NCBI GenBank assembly: GCA_016180665.1
Contig: JACPAS010000069.1
Span: 1-9,259, forward strand
DNA from: Microcaldota archaeon
GTDB lineage: Archaea; Micrarchaeota; Micrarchaeia; Anstonellales; Bilamarchaeaceae
Length of the DNA: 9,259 nucleotides
Direction of reading: 5' to 3'
The notes under the pieces were generated by a model. The model was not told the origin of the DNA and did not search any database. It saw only the letters and a program-made list of their open reading frames with translations. Shown here piece by piece: positions 1-5,723 of the stretch. The translations under genes were made by a program, and so were the position numbers. Each line of letters opens with the position of its first letter. Within the stretch, counting starts at the first letter, position 1.

Positions 1-254
1 AAAACTCCTGCGCAGGATCCGCAGCCGATTTCTCCTACTTTATCATCTATTAATCCCCTTCTATTAAAACTTTGAATAACTCTCCCTTGTACGACATAAT
101 GCCCTACCATGTGACTATCATAGATTCTGCTAAACTTCAAAGTAGCCCTTCTCCTTAATGCAACTGCAGCATCTTCTTTGTCAGTTTCAGAAAAACCACC
201 AGGTTTCCTCAACCTCCGCCTATTATTTGCTGTCATCATAACACTAGCGCTCAT
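1..254 (-). CDS. Unrecognised protein, N-terminal part, runs off the left edge
   Basis: An open frame on the minus strand begins at the ATG at 252-254 and stays open to the window edge, giving about 84 residues. It starts MSASVMMTANNRRRL and is rich in Arg and Lys near the N terminus. An Arg-rich helix-like stretch (AVALRRRATLKFSRIYD) follows, then a region ending GEIGCGSCAGV, where the two cysteines three apart could bind metal or simply be structural. A TATA-like TTTATTGTAT (minus strand, 279-288) lies 25-34 bases upstream of the ATG, which favours this start and a leaderless transcript. I do not recognise the family. It is divergent from purP across a 222-base spacer. The frame is clean and the promoter spacing fits, so I think it is a real gene, but no function can be given. 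Confidence 0.6.
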   Translation of the reverse strand, partial: MSASVMMTANNRRRLRKPGGFSETDKEDAAVALRRRATLKFSRIYDSHMVGHYVVQGRVIQSFNRRGLIDDKVGEIGCGSCAGV

Positions 255-476
255 AAAATTTGCACTTCCATTTAGTTAATACAATAAACCATTTTTAAAA
301 CTATCATTTTCACAGTTAGTACCACTATTGACTTAACCCCAGCTGCGCCTAACCAAAAGAAAACAATATAACTATCGTTCGCACGTTCTTTAAACCTTTC
401 TTTAACGTGTAAAATAAGAAATTCACATGACACTCCGCACTGGTAAAAATAAAAATAAGTATGTTCATATACTTCT
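255..476. other. Divergent intergenic region with probable promoters
   Basis: This spacer separates the leftward partial gene from purP. It holds a TATA-like element for the leftward gene (279-288) and an A/T-rich stretch at 445-459 that sits 18-32 bases before the purP ATG and may be its promoter. An inverted repeat, CACGTT (382-387) with AACGTG (404-409), encloses 16 bases that include a repeated TCTTTAA. It could be an operator or a weak hairpin. No convincing gene is seen here. Confidence 0.4.
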
Positions 477-1526
477 ATGGTATTAGTAGACAAACAAAAA
501 ATAAATTCGATTCTTGATTCATACGGAGAAAAGTTTTCAATAGCAACTATTTGTTCGCATTCTTCATTACAACTCTTCAAAGCAGCAAGAGAAGAAGGGG
601 TTAAATCAATAGGAATCGTTCAGCGGGATAAAAAATCACTGTATGAATCCTTTCCACTGGCTAAGCCGGACGAGTTTATAGTTGTAGATAATTATGCAGA
701 TTTTAATCCATCAGACTTAGTCAGCAACAATGCAATAGTAATCCCTCATGGTTCTTTTGTTGAATATGTGGGTGAAAAAGTAGATTCACTCGAAGTGCCA
801 CTTTATGGAAACCGCGCAAGTCTAGTCTGGGAAAGAAGCAGGGACAAAATGTTTGAGTGGATGCACAAGGCAAAAGTCAGAACCCCGAAAATTCTGAAAC
901 CAGAAGAAATCTCTGGTCCGGCTTTAGTGAAATTCCCTGGCGCAAAAGGCGGAAGAGGCTACGTAATTGTAAATTCACAAAACGAATTCCGGTTAAGGGT
1001 CGGCGATAAAAAATGCATGATACAGGAATTTATAATTGGCGTCCGCGCATATCCGCATTATTTCTTCTCTCCATTTAACAATTTTGGTTATAAGACCTCT
1101 CATGGTGCTTTGGAACTTCTTGGTGTAGATAAAAGAGTTGAAAGCAGCGCAGATGAGATCGCCCGTGCAGTATCTGCGGGAATGCACCCAAAAATGGCAT
1201 TCACAGTAATTGGAAATGAACCGATGGTTCTCCGTGAATCCTTATTACAGGAGTATATGGAAATTGGTAAAAGAATAAGCGACGTTTCATTTGATCTGTT
1301 TGGGGGGATGTTCGGGCCATTCTGCATTGAAACAATTATTTCTGAAGATCTGGAGATCTATGCGTTTGAAATAAGCGCCAGAATAGTTGCAGGAACAAAT
1401 GTTTATGTTAATGGTTCTCCTTATTCCGGTTTTTATTATAATGAACCTATGAGTACTGGAAAGAGAATAATAAGAGAATTAAAATCCGCTGCAAAGAACA
1501 GAAAACTAAAGGATATCATATACTAG
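477..1526 (+). CDS. purP: PurP, formate-dependent FAICAR synthetase (5-formaminoimidazole-4-carboxamide ribotide synthetase)
   Basis: PurP is the archaeal ATP-grasp enzyme that formylates AICAR with free formate and ATP to give FAICAR, the next-to-last step of purine synthesis. It replaces the folate-dependent step of PurH. The 349 residues match the usual family length. The N-terminal domain holds the family stretches SIATICSHSSLQLFKAA (about 21-37) and VIPHGSFVEYVG (about 88-99). The central ATP-grasp part holds PLYGNRASLVWERSRDK and the glycine-rich loop VKFPGAKGGRGYV (about 151-163). The C-terminal domain has FGGMFGPFCIET and the acidic stretch AFEISARIVAGTN, expected to bind metal and ATP. 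No Shine-Dalgarno sequence precedes the ATG, so the transcript is probably leaderless. No other purine gene is nearby; PurO, which would finish the pathway, is not in the window. The frame is intact and identification is firm. Confidence 0.93.
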   Translation: MVLVDKQKINSILDSYGEKFSIATICSHSSLQLFKAAREEGVKSIGIVQRDKKSLYESFPLAKPDEFIVVDNYADFNPSDLVSNNAIVIPHGSFVEYVGEKVDSLEVPLYGNRASLVWERSRDKMFEWMHKAKVRTPKILKPEEISGPALVKFPGAKGGRGYVIVNSQNEFRLRVGDKKCMIQEFIIGVRAYPHYFFSPFNNFGYKTSHGALELLGVDKRVESSADEIARAVSAGMHPKMAFTVIGNEPMVLRESLLQEYMEIGKRISDVSFDLFGGMFGPFCIETIISEDLEIYAFEISARIVAGTNVYVNGSPYSGFYYNEPMSTGKRIIRELKSAAKNRKLKDIIY

Positions 1527-1546
1527 CTTTTCTAATTTTAATTTTA
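1527..1546 (+). terminator. T-rich terminator after purP
   Basis: Directly after the purP stop codon are three T runs (CTTTTCTAATTTTAATTTT), the usual form of archaeal intrinsic termination. There is no strong hairpin before them. The insertion-sequence left end begins immediately after. Confidence 0.5.
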
Positions 1547-1553
1547 AGATGCT

Positions 1554-1597
1554 GGTGCGTGAAATCCATGTGGCTTCAGCCAATGGATGGTAGCACC
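1554..1597 (+). repeat. Left-end hairpin of the IS element
   Basis: An outer stem GGTGC (1554-1558) pairs with GCACC (1593-1597). An inner stem ATCCAT-g-TGGCT (1564-1575) pairs with AGCCA-ATGGAT (1578-1588) around a two-base loop, with one bulged G. Subterminal imperfect hairpins of this type are what TnpA recognises on single-stranded DNA in the IS200/IS605 family. Confidence 0.65.
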
Positions 1598-1659
1598 GTT
1601 TATCATTCACAAGTCAAAAGACGACGTAACGGACCAGTGGCAAAGACCCCTCCTTTTGT

Positions 1660-1667
1660 TTATATAT
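1660..1667 (+). promoter_or_regulatory. TATA box of tnpB
   Basis: TTATATAT lies 21-28 bases before the tnpB ATG with no Shine-Dalgarno sequence between them. This places transcription start at or next to the ATG and supports both the start choice and a leaderless message. Confidence 0.65.
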
Positions 1668-1687
1668 GACCTATTGCTCATCCAATC

Positions 1688-2860
1688 ATGCAGCTTCTAA
1701 AAACTCTCAAAATAAAAATAGGAAAACTTTCAACATCTAAATCAGCTTTACTTCTAAAAGAATATTCAGAATTTCAGAAAGCAGTAAATTTCTCAGATGA
1801 GTTCATAGATAAAAACAAAATCTATTCACTAAAACAATTAACTAAACTGCTTTATTCAGAAGGAAAACTAAAGAAGATAGCTAATCTTTATTCAGCTACT
1901 TATCAAACTGCATATACTCAAGTTCTAAACGTAAAAAGAAGAAACAAAAACTCTAAAATAAAGAAAATTCCATTAACTCTTAGACATGACACCTTTAAGT
2001 TTTACAGAACAAGAAATAAGCTCTTCAAATACTTCATAAGAATTCCCGTATTCGGTCTAAGAGGGGGGATTCTCCTGCCTCTGTACATGAGAGATTTCCA
2101 GGAGAAAGATTTAGAAAACTGTATAATTAGTGATAGTAAAATCTCTTATTCAAATGGAAACTTCTTCTTGCACCTAACAATAAAAAAAGAAGTAGAAGAT
2201 AAAAAAATTCCAATTCAGAAAGAAAAAATTGCATTAATATCTATAGACTTAGGGGAGAGGAACCCTGCAGTTTCTGTGGCTCGAGTGGGGAGTTCAATGA
2301 CACCTAGATTCTACAGAGAAAACATAAGAGCAGTTAGAGCGCATTACAGAGTTCTAAGGCAGGAATTAGGAAAGAAGAAACTCCTTAAGAAAATAAAGCA
2401 GATGAAAGATAAGGAAAGCAGAATCACCAAAAATATAAACCATAGAATCAGCAAGGCCATAGTTGAAGAAGCCAAGCAGCTAAAGGCAAAAGGTTTCCAG
2501 CCAGTAATTTCTATGGGTGATTTGCAAAACATAAGAAAGGCTTCTGCAAATAAAGGAAGAAATATGAAGAGAAGAATAAACCAATGGAGCTATTACCAGC
2601 TCCAGCAGTTCGTAACCTATAAGGCAAATTGGGATGGAATTCCTGTTTGTTTTATTTCAGAAAGAGGAACTTCTAAAACCTGCCATACATGTGGAAATGA
2701 AGGAATAAGGAAAAGAGGTTTATTCACATGCTCAAACTGTTCTATGGAATATAATGCAGATCTGAATGGTGCGATTAATATTAGCACCAGGTCCTTAGAC
2801 TATATGTTTAAGGACAGGGCATCTATGACTATGCCCCATGTTCAAAATTATAAGTTTTGA
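1688..2860 (+). CDS. tnpB: TnpB (IS605 OrfB-type RNA-guided nuclease family) with an altered RuvC-II site
   Basis: TnpB proteins are RNA-guided DNA endonucleases, the ancestors of Cas12, that use an RNA made from the element's right end. This one has 390 residues, a full length. The N-terminal half is Lys/Arg-rich. RuvC-I is ISIDLGERNPAVSV with D187. RuvC-II, usually of the form IVLEDLKNIR, reads VISMGDLQNIRK here, with glycine 277 where the catalytic glutamate is expected. The zinc ribbon is complete (C332, C335, C348, C351), and RuvC-III NADLNGAINIST supplies D358. The motif before the zinc ribbon reads SERGTSKTC; a glutamate at 325 could conceivably stand in for the lost one. Family assignment is certain; cutting activity is not. 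The frame is intact, so the protein is probably still under selection or only recently changed. Confidence 0.93.
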   Translation: MQLLKTLKIKIGKLSTSKSALLLKEYSEFQKAVNFSDEFIDKNKIYSLKQLTKLLYSEGKLKKIANLYSATYQTAYTQVLNVKRRNKNSKIKKIPLTLRHDTFKFYRTRNKLFKYFIRIPVFGLRGGILLPLYMRDFQEKDLENCIISDSKISYSNGNFFLHLTIKKEVEDKKIPIQKEKIALISIDLGERNPAVSVARVGSSMTPRFYRENIRAVRAHYRVLRQELGKKKLLKKIKQMKDKESRITKNINHRISKAIVEEAKQLKAKGFQPVISMGDLQNIRKASANKGRNMKRRINQWSYYQLQQFVTYKANWDGIPVCFISERGTSKTCHTCGNEGIRKRGLFTCSNCSMEYNADLNGAINISTRSLDYMFKDRASMTMPHVQNYKF

Positions 2861-2988
2861 ACAGCCAGGAAACGGTTCGCCGTTTCCTGGAAAGGTGGAC
2901 AGCAACAGCATAATATTAATAATTTATACGATCCACTAACCTATTAAGAAAAAGGAAACCGCGTGCCTTTAGGCCGCGGAGGATGTCA
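2861..2988 (+). ncRNA. Probable TnpB guide-RNA scaffold (reRNA / omega RNA)
   Basis: The 128 non-coding bases after tnpB fold well. CCAGGAAACGG (2865-2875) pairs perfectly with CCGTTTCCTGG (2880-2890) around a TTCG loop. GGTGGA (2894-2899) can pair with TCCACT (2932-2937). The right-end hairpin at 2959-2979 follows. In this family the guide-RNA scaffold is the 3' end of the tnpB transcript running to the element's right end, and the guide is whatever flanks it. Here that would be the bases just after about 2988, beginning near TTAACTTCCCTTC. Position and structure fit; expression and exact ends are inferred. Confidence 0.6.
2959..2979 (+). repeat. Right-end hairpin of the IS element
   Basis: CCGCG (2959-2963) pairs with CGCGG (2975-2979), and GCC (2965-2967) with GGC (2972-2974), leaving one bulged T and a TTTA loop. 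It is followed by AGGATGTCATTAAC. This is the typical subterminal right-end structure of IS200/IS605 elements and also the last stem of the guide-RNA scaffold. Confidence 0.7.
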
Positions 2989-3033
2989 TTAACTTCCCTT
3001 CAAATAGTATTTCTTTACGGGCCCGTAGTCGAT

Positions 3034-3064
3034 TCTTTATTTGATGATTTAAATAAGGAGATAA
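3034..3064 (+). other. Probable D-arm intron of tRNA-Val, about 31 nt
   Basis: The D loop is about 31 nt too long. The extra sequence forms a hairpin, CTTTATTT (3035-3042) with AAATAAGG (3051-3058). A relaxed bulge-helix-bulge can be drawn: GTC (3028-3030) pairs with GAT (3060-3062) beside a G/A mismatch, with bulges ATT (3032-3034) and AAC (3063-3065), cutting at 3033/3034 and 3064/3065. An alternative of the same length, 3031-3061, gives a mature D arm GTCTAACGGTAAGAC with a T13-A22 pair. Borders are uncertain by about three bases. A permanent D-loop expansion is possible but less likely. Confidence 0.5.
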
Positions 3065-3085
3065 CGGTAAGACGTCTGCTTGACG

Positions 3086-3167
3086 AGGCTTTTTGATCTA
3101 AGTATTTCTGATGGCAAAAACCCTGGAAAAAACCATTAGGCCGATATGGTCAAATTGATTCTCAAAA
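3086..3167 (+). other. Canonical-position intron of tRNA-Val (37/38), 82 nt
   Basis: A 3-4-3 bulge-helix-bulge defines the borders. TTGA (3080-3083) pairs with TCAA (3162-3165). The bulges are CGA (3084-3086) and AAT (3166-3168). Cutting after the second base of each bulge leaves G37 joined to T38. The core CTGATGG (3108-3114) can pair with CCATTAG (3133-3139). The first 54 bases are related to the intron in tRNA-Gly at 8468-8548, which shares TGGAAAAAACCAT (here 3124-3136) at the same offset. Confidence 0.82.
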
Positions 3168-3207
3168 TGCAGAAGACGCCCTGTTCAATTCGGGGCGGGC
3201 CCATCTG

Positions 3208-3222
3208 TTTTTCTTATCTTTT
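3208..3222 (+). terminator. T-rich terminator after tRNA-Val
   Basis: Two T runs (TTTTT at 3208-3212 and TTTT near 3219-3222) begin a few bases after the discriminator base, as is usual after archaeal tRNA genes. Confidence 0.5.
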
Positions 3223-3249
3223 AATTGCAGTTTGCTGTTTTACAATACA

Positions 3250-3266
3250 TGTGCACTTCGTGCACA
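3250..3266. repeat. Short perfect hairpin between tRNA-Val and the leftward operon
   Basis: TGTGCAC (3250-3256) and GTGCACA (3260-3266) pair around TTC. It lies 46 bases past the stop of the leftward 162-residue gene, so it may mark the 3' end of that operon's message. The rest of 3223-3312 shows nothing else I can support. Confidence 0.4.
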
Positions 3267-3312
3267 AGAGCAGTCTCTGTTTCCAGTCTTGGGTTTTGAG
3301 CCATGTATTTAT

Positions 3313-3801
3313 TCATTTATTAGTTTTTCCGTAAAGTTCATTCCACTTTGTATAATTAATCTCTTTGAGCATTTTCGGATCCTTAAGTTTTTCCATTATA
3401 TCTGCGTGTAACTTTCTGGCTATTAAAGTAGCAAGTTTACGATTCTTCAGCCAGTCGTGCTGAACTTCAAGCTTATAGATTAAGAAATAAATAGCTGCAT
3501 TTTCCGTTTTAACATCATATGCTTTCAGATCATATCTACTTAGAAAAGACCCGCCGGTTCTTCCAAATCTATCACCATTATTTTTACCAGTATAAAGTAT
3601 GTTGTAACCACTAACTGGGTCTCCACCAAAACTAAAGTTTTTCTCCTCTTCTTCAACTTTTATAAGTTCCCATCGTTCAGGGCCTCTAATTAGACTTCTA
3701 ATAACATTTATTACTGCCCCAACTAATGAGCCAAGAACGTTACTGGCACCATAAACCATTGCGCCAACGACTCCACCAATAATTCCATCTACTAGTCCCA
3801 T
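3313..3801 (-). CDS. Unrecognised 162-residue protein, paralogue of its upstream neighbour
   Basis: I do not recognise this family. The N terminus MGLVDGIIGGVVGAMVYGAS and the residues up to about 38 are hydrophobic and glycine-rich with repeated small residues, suggesting membrane insertion or tight helix packing. The rest is soluble: an acidic patch (about 50-53), a module containing SGYNILYTGK (64-73) and SRYDLK (88-93), and a charged C-terminal helix (about 117-140). The neighbour at 3826-4227 shares the MGxxDGIxGGV start, the GYxxxYxGK and SRxDLK motifs and the closing helix, so the two arose by tandem duplication. This gene is second in the operon, 24 bases after its neighbour's stop, with a good Shine-Dalgarno AGGTG (minus strand, 3809-3813) seven bases before the ATG. 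That supports co-transcription and the start. Confidence 0.75.
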   Translation of the reverse strand: MGLVDGIIGGVVGAMVYGASNVLGSLVGAVINVIRSLIRGPERWELIKVEEEEKNFSFGGDPVSGYNILYTGKNNGDRFGRTGGSFLSRYDLKAYDVKTENAAIYFLIYKLEVQHDWLKNRKLATLIARKLHADIMEKLKDPKMLKEINYTKWNELYGKTNK

Positions 3802-3825
3802 CTATTCGCACCTTCCAGTTTGTAT

Positions 3826-4227
3826 CTACTTTAGCCCAATGTCATCCAACATTCTATCAGCAATAGTTGTGACTACTTTCTCATGTTGGAATACTTCATG
3901 TTTCGGTTTCAAAATTGCTTTCATTGGCCACATTGCATCAGCCTTTTTCTTGCCCTCAACCATTTTTAGATCATTTCTGCTGATTCCTGAAAGTGGTTTT
4001 CCATCATAAAATAAGTCATAGCCACCGCTTGCGTTCTTAGCAAATGATATTTTCTTGATTGCCTCTTCTGCATTTATTGTTGCTTTTTTAACTGCATCTG
4101 TAACCCCCTTACTTACATTTTGGCTTACTGAGCTAGTAGCTTTGTATGCTGCATTGCTAACAGAACTTTGGATACTGCTTGAAACATTCCTCGTTACTCC
4201 GCCAACAATACCGTCAAGAATTCCCAT
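3826..4227 (-). CDS. Unrecognised 133-residue protein, first gene of a paralogous pair
   Basis: I do not recognise this family. The protein opens MGILDGIVGGV, then has a Ser/Ala/Val-rich amphipathic stretch to about residue 50 (SSSIQSSVSNAAYKATSSVSQN). That part looks helical and resembles coiled or membrane-surface helices rather than a true transmembrane segment. The C-terminal module has GYDLFYDGK (69-77), SRNDLK (83-88) and a closing helix (about 115-132), matching the downstream gene. Because the module persists while the N-terminal helix differs (hydrophobic there, polar here), the pair could act together as membrane-bound and soluble partners; this is inference. A TATA-like element lies at 4245-4254, and GGTGAT (minus strand, 4231-4236) sits three bases before the ATG. 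Confidence 0.75.
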   Translation of the reverse strand: MGILDGIVGGVTRNVSSSIQSSVSNAAYKATSSVSQNVSKGVTDAVKKATINAEEAIKKISFAKNASGGYDLFYDGKPLSGISRNDLKMVEGKKKADAMWPMKAILKPKHEVFQHEKVVTTIADRMLDDIGLK

Positions 4228-4244
4228 TTGATCACCGCTTAGAT

Positions 4245-4254
4245 CTATATATTA
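4245..4254 (-). promoter_or_regulatory. TATA-like element of the paralogue operon
   Basis: On the minus strand TAATATATAG lies 18-27 bases before the ATG of the 133-residue gene, in a spacer shared with the divergent gene at 4329. Start of transcription would fall at or next to the ATG. Confidence 0.5.
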
Positions 4255-4300
4255 AGAATTAAATATGTTCTTTAGCTATTCAAGGTCTTAACTAACTATT

Positions 4301-4306
4301 TTTATA
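4301..4306 (+). promoter_or_regulatory. TATA box deciding the start of the 329-residue gene
   Basis: TTTATA lies 23-28 bases before the ATG at 4329, fitting a leaderless message starting there. It argues against the in-frame TTG at 4311, which is only 5-10 bases past the box. Confidence 0.55.
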
Positions 4307-4328
4307 CTTTTTGCCACACTATGTAAGC

Positions 4329-5318
4329 ATGCAACCCATTAGATTCTCAACTGAAACTCCTAAAGCTGCATATTCAACTTTCTTTGCTCAAAATGGCAGT
4401 CGTGCAAGAGACGTTGAACAGATAAAGCACATATTAGAAAGATTAGGCTCTGATGCTCTAATGTTAGAAGGTCCATTTGCAGATCCACATGGAGAGATAG
4501 GGCGCATAGCTGATAGGATGAAAAGATTGCGTTCTTGGCCCACTATTAAAACTGCTCCAAACCTAACAAATTTAGTATGTCTCGCTCTTACTGATCCTGG
4601 ATTTTGGATTGATCTAGGCATGCCACCACTCACAGTAGCTAAAACATCCAGTCTACTTGAAACAAGTGCAGCTGAAGTCGCATCTTTTGGAGTATCTCAG
4701 CATTCCCCCCACCCAGTTACTATTGTTCAACTTGGCCTTTTAGCAGCCGCAGTAATGAGACATCTTAGAAAACCCTGCCTAATGGGGTTTATGCATTTCC
4801 ATGATCTGTCTGGAAAACCTATTGGTATGGTAAGATACCTCCAATCATTTTCTAAATCACCTAAAGATCAGTATATTATTAATGCACCTGATGCTGTCAT
4901 AGAGTTCGTGAGTGACCGAGCGCTCTTAGCATATTTACTGCTCCAAAATGTAGAATTATTTATTCGCAGATTACTTATTCCAGATCTTACTTCAGAAACT
5001 CCTAGAGTTACGTTATCATTGGATGCAGCTAGACTAGGGCATACTCTTTTTAATGGATTGAGGATGTGGCCAGAAGCGCAATCAATCTCTGATGCAACTG
5101 AGTACGTTTCTATATTCGGTCTTCCGCAAAATAAGCTTCAGCTAAGAAGTGTGAGAGGGCTATACATAGATCACTTATTGAATCTTTTAAGATTTGGAAA
5201 TTTCCCAGAAGCAGAAAATCTCAGTCCAGGTGAACGTACTATCCTTAGCTGGTTCTTAGGGGAAGTAAGATCACATATTCATCCATCAATTAGCTGCTCT
5301 GCGCATAGCTTAGATTAA
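4329..5318 (+). CDS. Unrecognised 329-residue soluble protein
   Basis: The frame is long and intact, but I do not recognise the family. The ATG at 4329 (MQPIRFSTETPKA) is chosen because of the TATA box at 4301-4306. The protein looks mostly helical. A charged helix (about 22-40, ARDVEQIKHILERLG) is followed by a His/Asp-bearing stretch (GPFADPHGEIGRIADRM), then a hydrophobic helix with QLGLLAAAVMRHLRKP and the run GFMHFHDLSGKP, whose histidines and aspartate could form a metal or catalytic site. A second long hydrophobic helix (RALLAYLLLQNVELFIRRLL) follows. No signal peptide or clear transmembrane segment is seen. It is divergent from the paralogue pair and 60 bases upstream of a small membrane protein with its own promoter. 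No function can be given. Confidence 0.75.
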   Translation: MQPIRFSTETPKAAYSTFFAQNGSRARDVEQIKHILERLGSDALMLEGPFADPHGEIGRIADRMKRLRSWPTIKTAPNLTNLVCLALTDPGFWIDLGMPPLTVAKTSSLLETSAAEVASFGVSQHSPHPVTIVQLGLLAAAVMRHLRKPCLMGFMHFHDLSGKPIGMVRYLQSFSKSPKDQYIINAPDAVIEFVSDRALLAYLLLQNVELFIRRLLIPDLTSETPRVTLSLDAARLGHTLFNGLRMWPEAQSISDATEYVSIFGLPQNKLQLRSVRGLYIDHLLNLLRFGNFPEAENLSPGERTILSWFLGEVRSHIHPSISCSAHSLD

Positions 5319-5349
5319 TAGGTTTCACACTTTGTGACACACCAGCATT

Positions 5350-5357
5350 TTTATAAT
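5350..5357 (+). promoter_or_regulatory. TATA box of the small membrane protein gene
   Basis: TTTATAAT lies 22-29 bases before the ATG at 5379 and favours that start over the in-frame GTG at 5334, which is upstream of the box. A short hairpin TCACA-CTT-TGTGA (5325-5337) between the box and the previous stop codon may end the preceding transcript. Confidence 0.55.
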
Positions 5358-5378
5358 TTGTTTTTAATAGTATTCAGT

Positions 5379-5723
5379 ATGATAAGAAGATTCGGTCGAC
5401 CTCAGGTTAGTAGGCATGAGATAATTGCAGATTTAATTTTTCTTTTTGTAGCGATGGGCGGAACCTTCTTAGCTCTTTATGCATTCGATGTTCATTGGTC
5501 ATTTTACCCAGAACCTGGAAATACAATATTCCCTCCAAACAGGCATATCTTCAATGACCCCTGGCCATATTATACGATGGTTCCGATTGGCGGAGTTATT
5601 GGCCTTTTTTTAATTAAGCTTTTATTCTATGCGTTCATGCAGGAAGAAGAGGCAATAAAAGAAAATGGACGTAATAAAAATAACGGAAAAAAATCTTCTA
5701 CAAGAAAGAAAGTGCGTAAATAA
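5379..5723 (+). CDS. Small membrane protein with two predicted transmembrane helices
   Basis: Starting at ATG 5379 the product has 114 residues. A basic N terminus (MIRRFGRPQ) precedes a first hydrophobic helix (about 14-36). A 30-residue Pro- and aromatic-rich segment follows (WSFYPEPGN, NDPWPYY), then a second helix (about 66-87), and a hydrophilic Lys/Asn-rich tail (EEEAIKEN through SSTRKKVRK). By the positive-inside rule both ends should face the cytoplasm and the aromatic segment the outside. I do not recognise a family. Its end overlaps the end of the convergent uppP gene by 26 bases, so the two messages are complementary at their 3' ends. A longer form from GTG 5334 is less likely because the promoter lies inside it. 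Confidence 0.65.
   Translation: MIRRFGRPQVSRHEIIADLIFLFVAMGGTFLALYAFDVHWSFYPEPGNTIFPPNRHIFNDPWPYYTMVPIGGVIGLFLIKLLFYAFMQEEEAIKENGRNKNNGKKSSTRKKVRK

Larger units (their letters stand above)
1551..2990 (+). mobile_element. IS200/IS605-type element carrying tnpB only
   Basis: The element is bounded by an imperfect hairpin on the left (1554-1597) and another on the right (2959-2979), with a tnpB gene between. No tnpA (Y1 HUH transposase) is present, so the element cannot move by itself unless TnpA is supplied from elsewhere. Ends of this family lack terminal inverted repeats and make no target duplication, so the exact borders cannot be fixed by eye. The left flank AATTTTAA is a plausible T/A-rich target-adjacent motif. 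The right border probably falls within 2985-2993, shortly after GGAGGATGTCA. The element lies tightly between the purP terminator and the tRNA-Val gene. Confidence 0.7.
3019..3203 (+). tRNA. tRNA-Val(GAC), interrupted by two probable introns
   Basis: The acceptor stem GGGCCCG (3019-3025) pairs fully with CGGGCCC (3196-3202), with discriminator A at 3203. D-stem strands are GTC (3028-3030) and GAC (3071-3073), with the invariant GG at 3066-3067. The anticodon stem TCTGC (3075-3079) pairs with GCAGA (3169-3173), and the loop reads TT-GAC-G before an intron, so the anticodon is GAC (3082-3084). The T arm is CCCTG-TTCAATT-CGGGG (3179-3195). Removing the 82-nt intron at 37/38 (3086-3167) and about 31 nt from the D arm leaves a normal 72-nt tRNA. 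CCA is not encoded. No good TATA box stands at the expected distance; the IS right end occupies that place. Confidence 0.88.

Noticed and set aside
272..580. Minus-strand open frame of 102 codons
   Set aside because: It overlaps the start of purP on the other strand, has no recognisable domain and is dominated by translated A/T-rich spacer.
3016..3027. Perfect palindrome TACGGGCCCGTA as a possible operator
   Set aside because: It is explained by the tRNA-Val acceptor strand GGGCCCG, which is nearly self-complementary by itself.
3146..3334. Plus-strand open frame of 62 codons
   Set aside because: It starts inside the tRNA-Val intron and runs through the tRNA 3' half and its terminator, with no promoter or ribosome site.
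4311..4328. TTG at 4311 as the start of the 329-residue protein
   Set aside because: It lies only 5-10 bases after the TATA box; the ATG at 4329 fits the promoter spacing.
5334..5378. GTG at 5334 as the start of the small membrane protein
   Set aside because: A TATA box lies inside this stretch, 22-29 bases before ATG 5379, so the added residues are unlikely to be translated.
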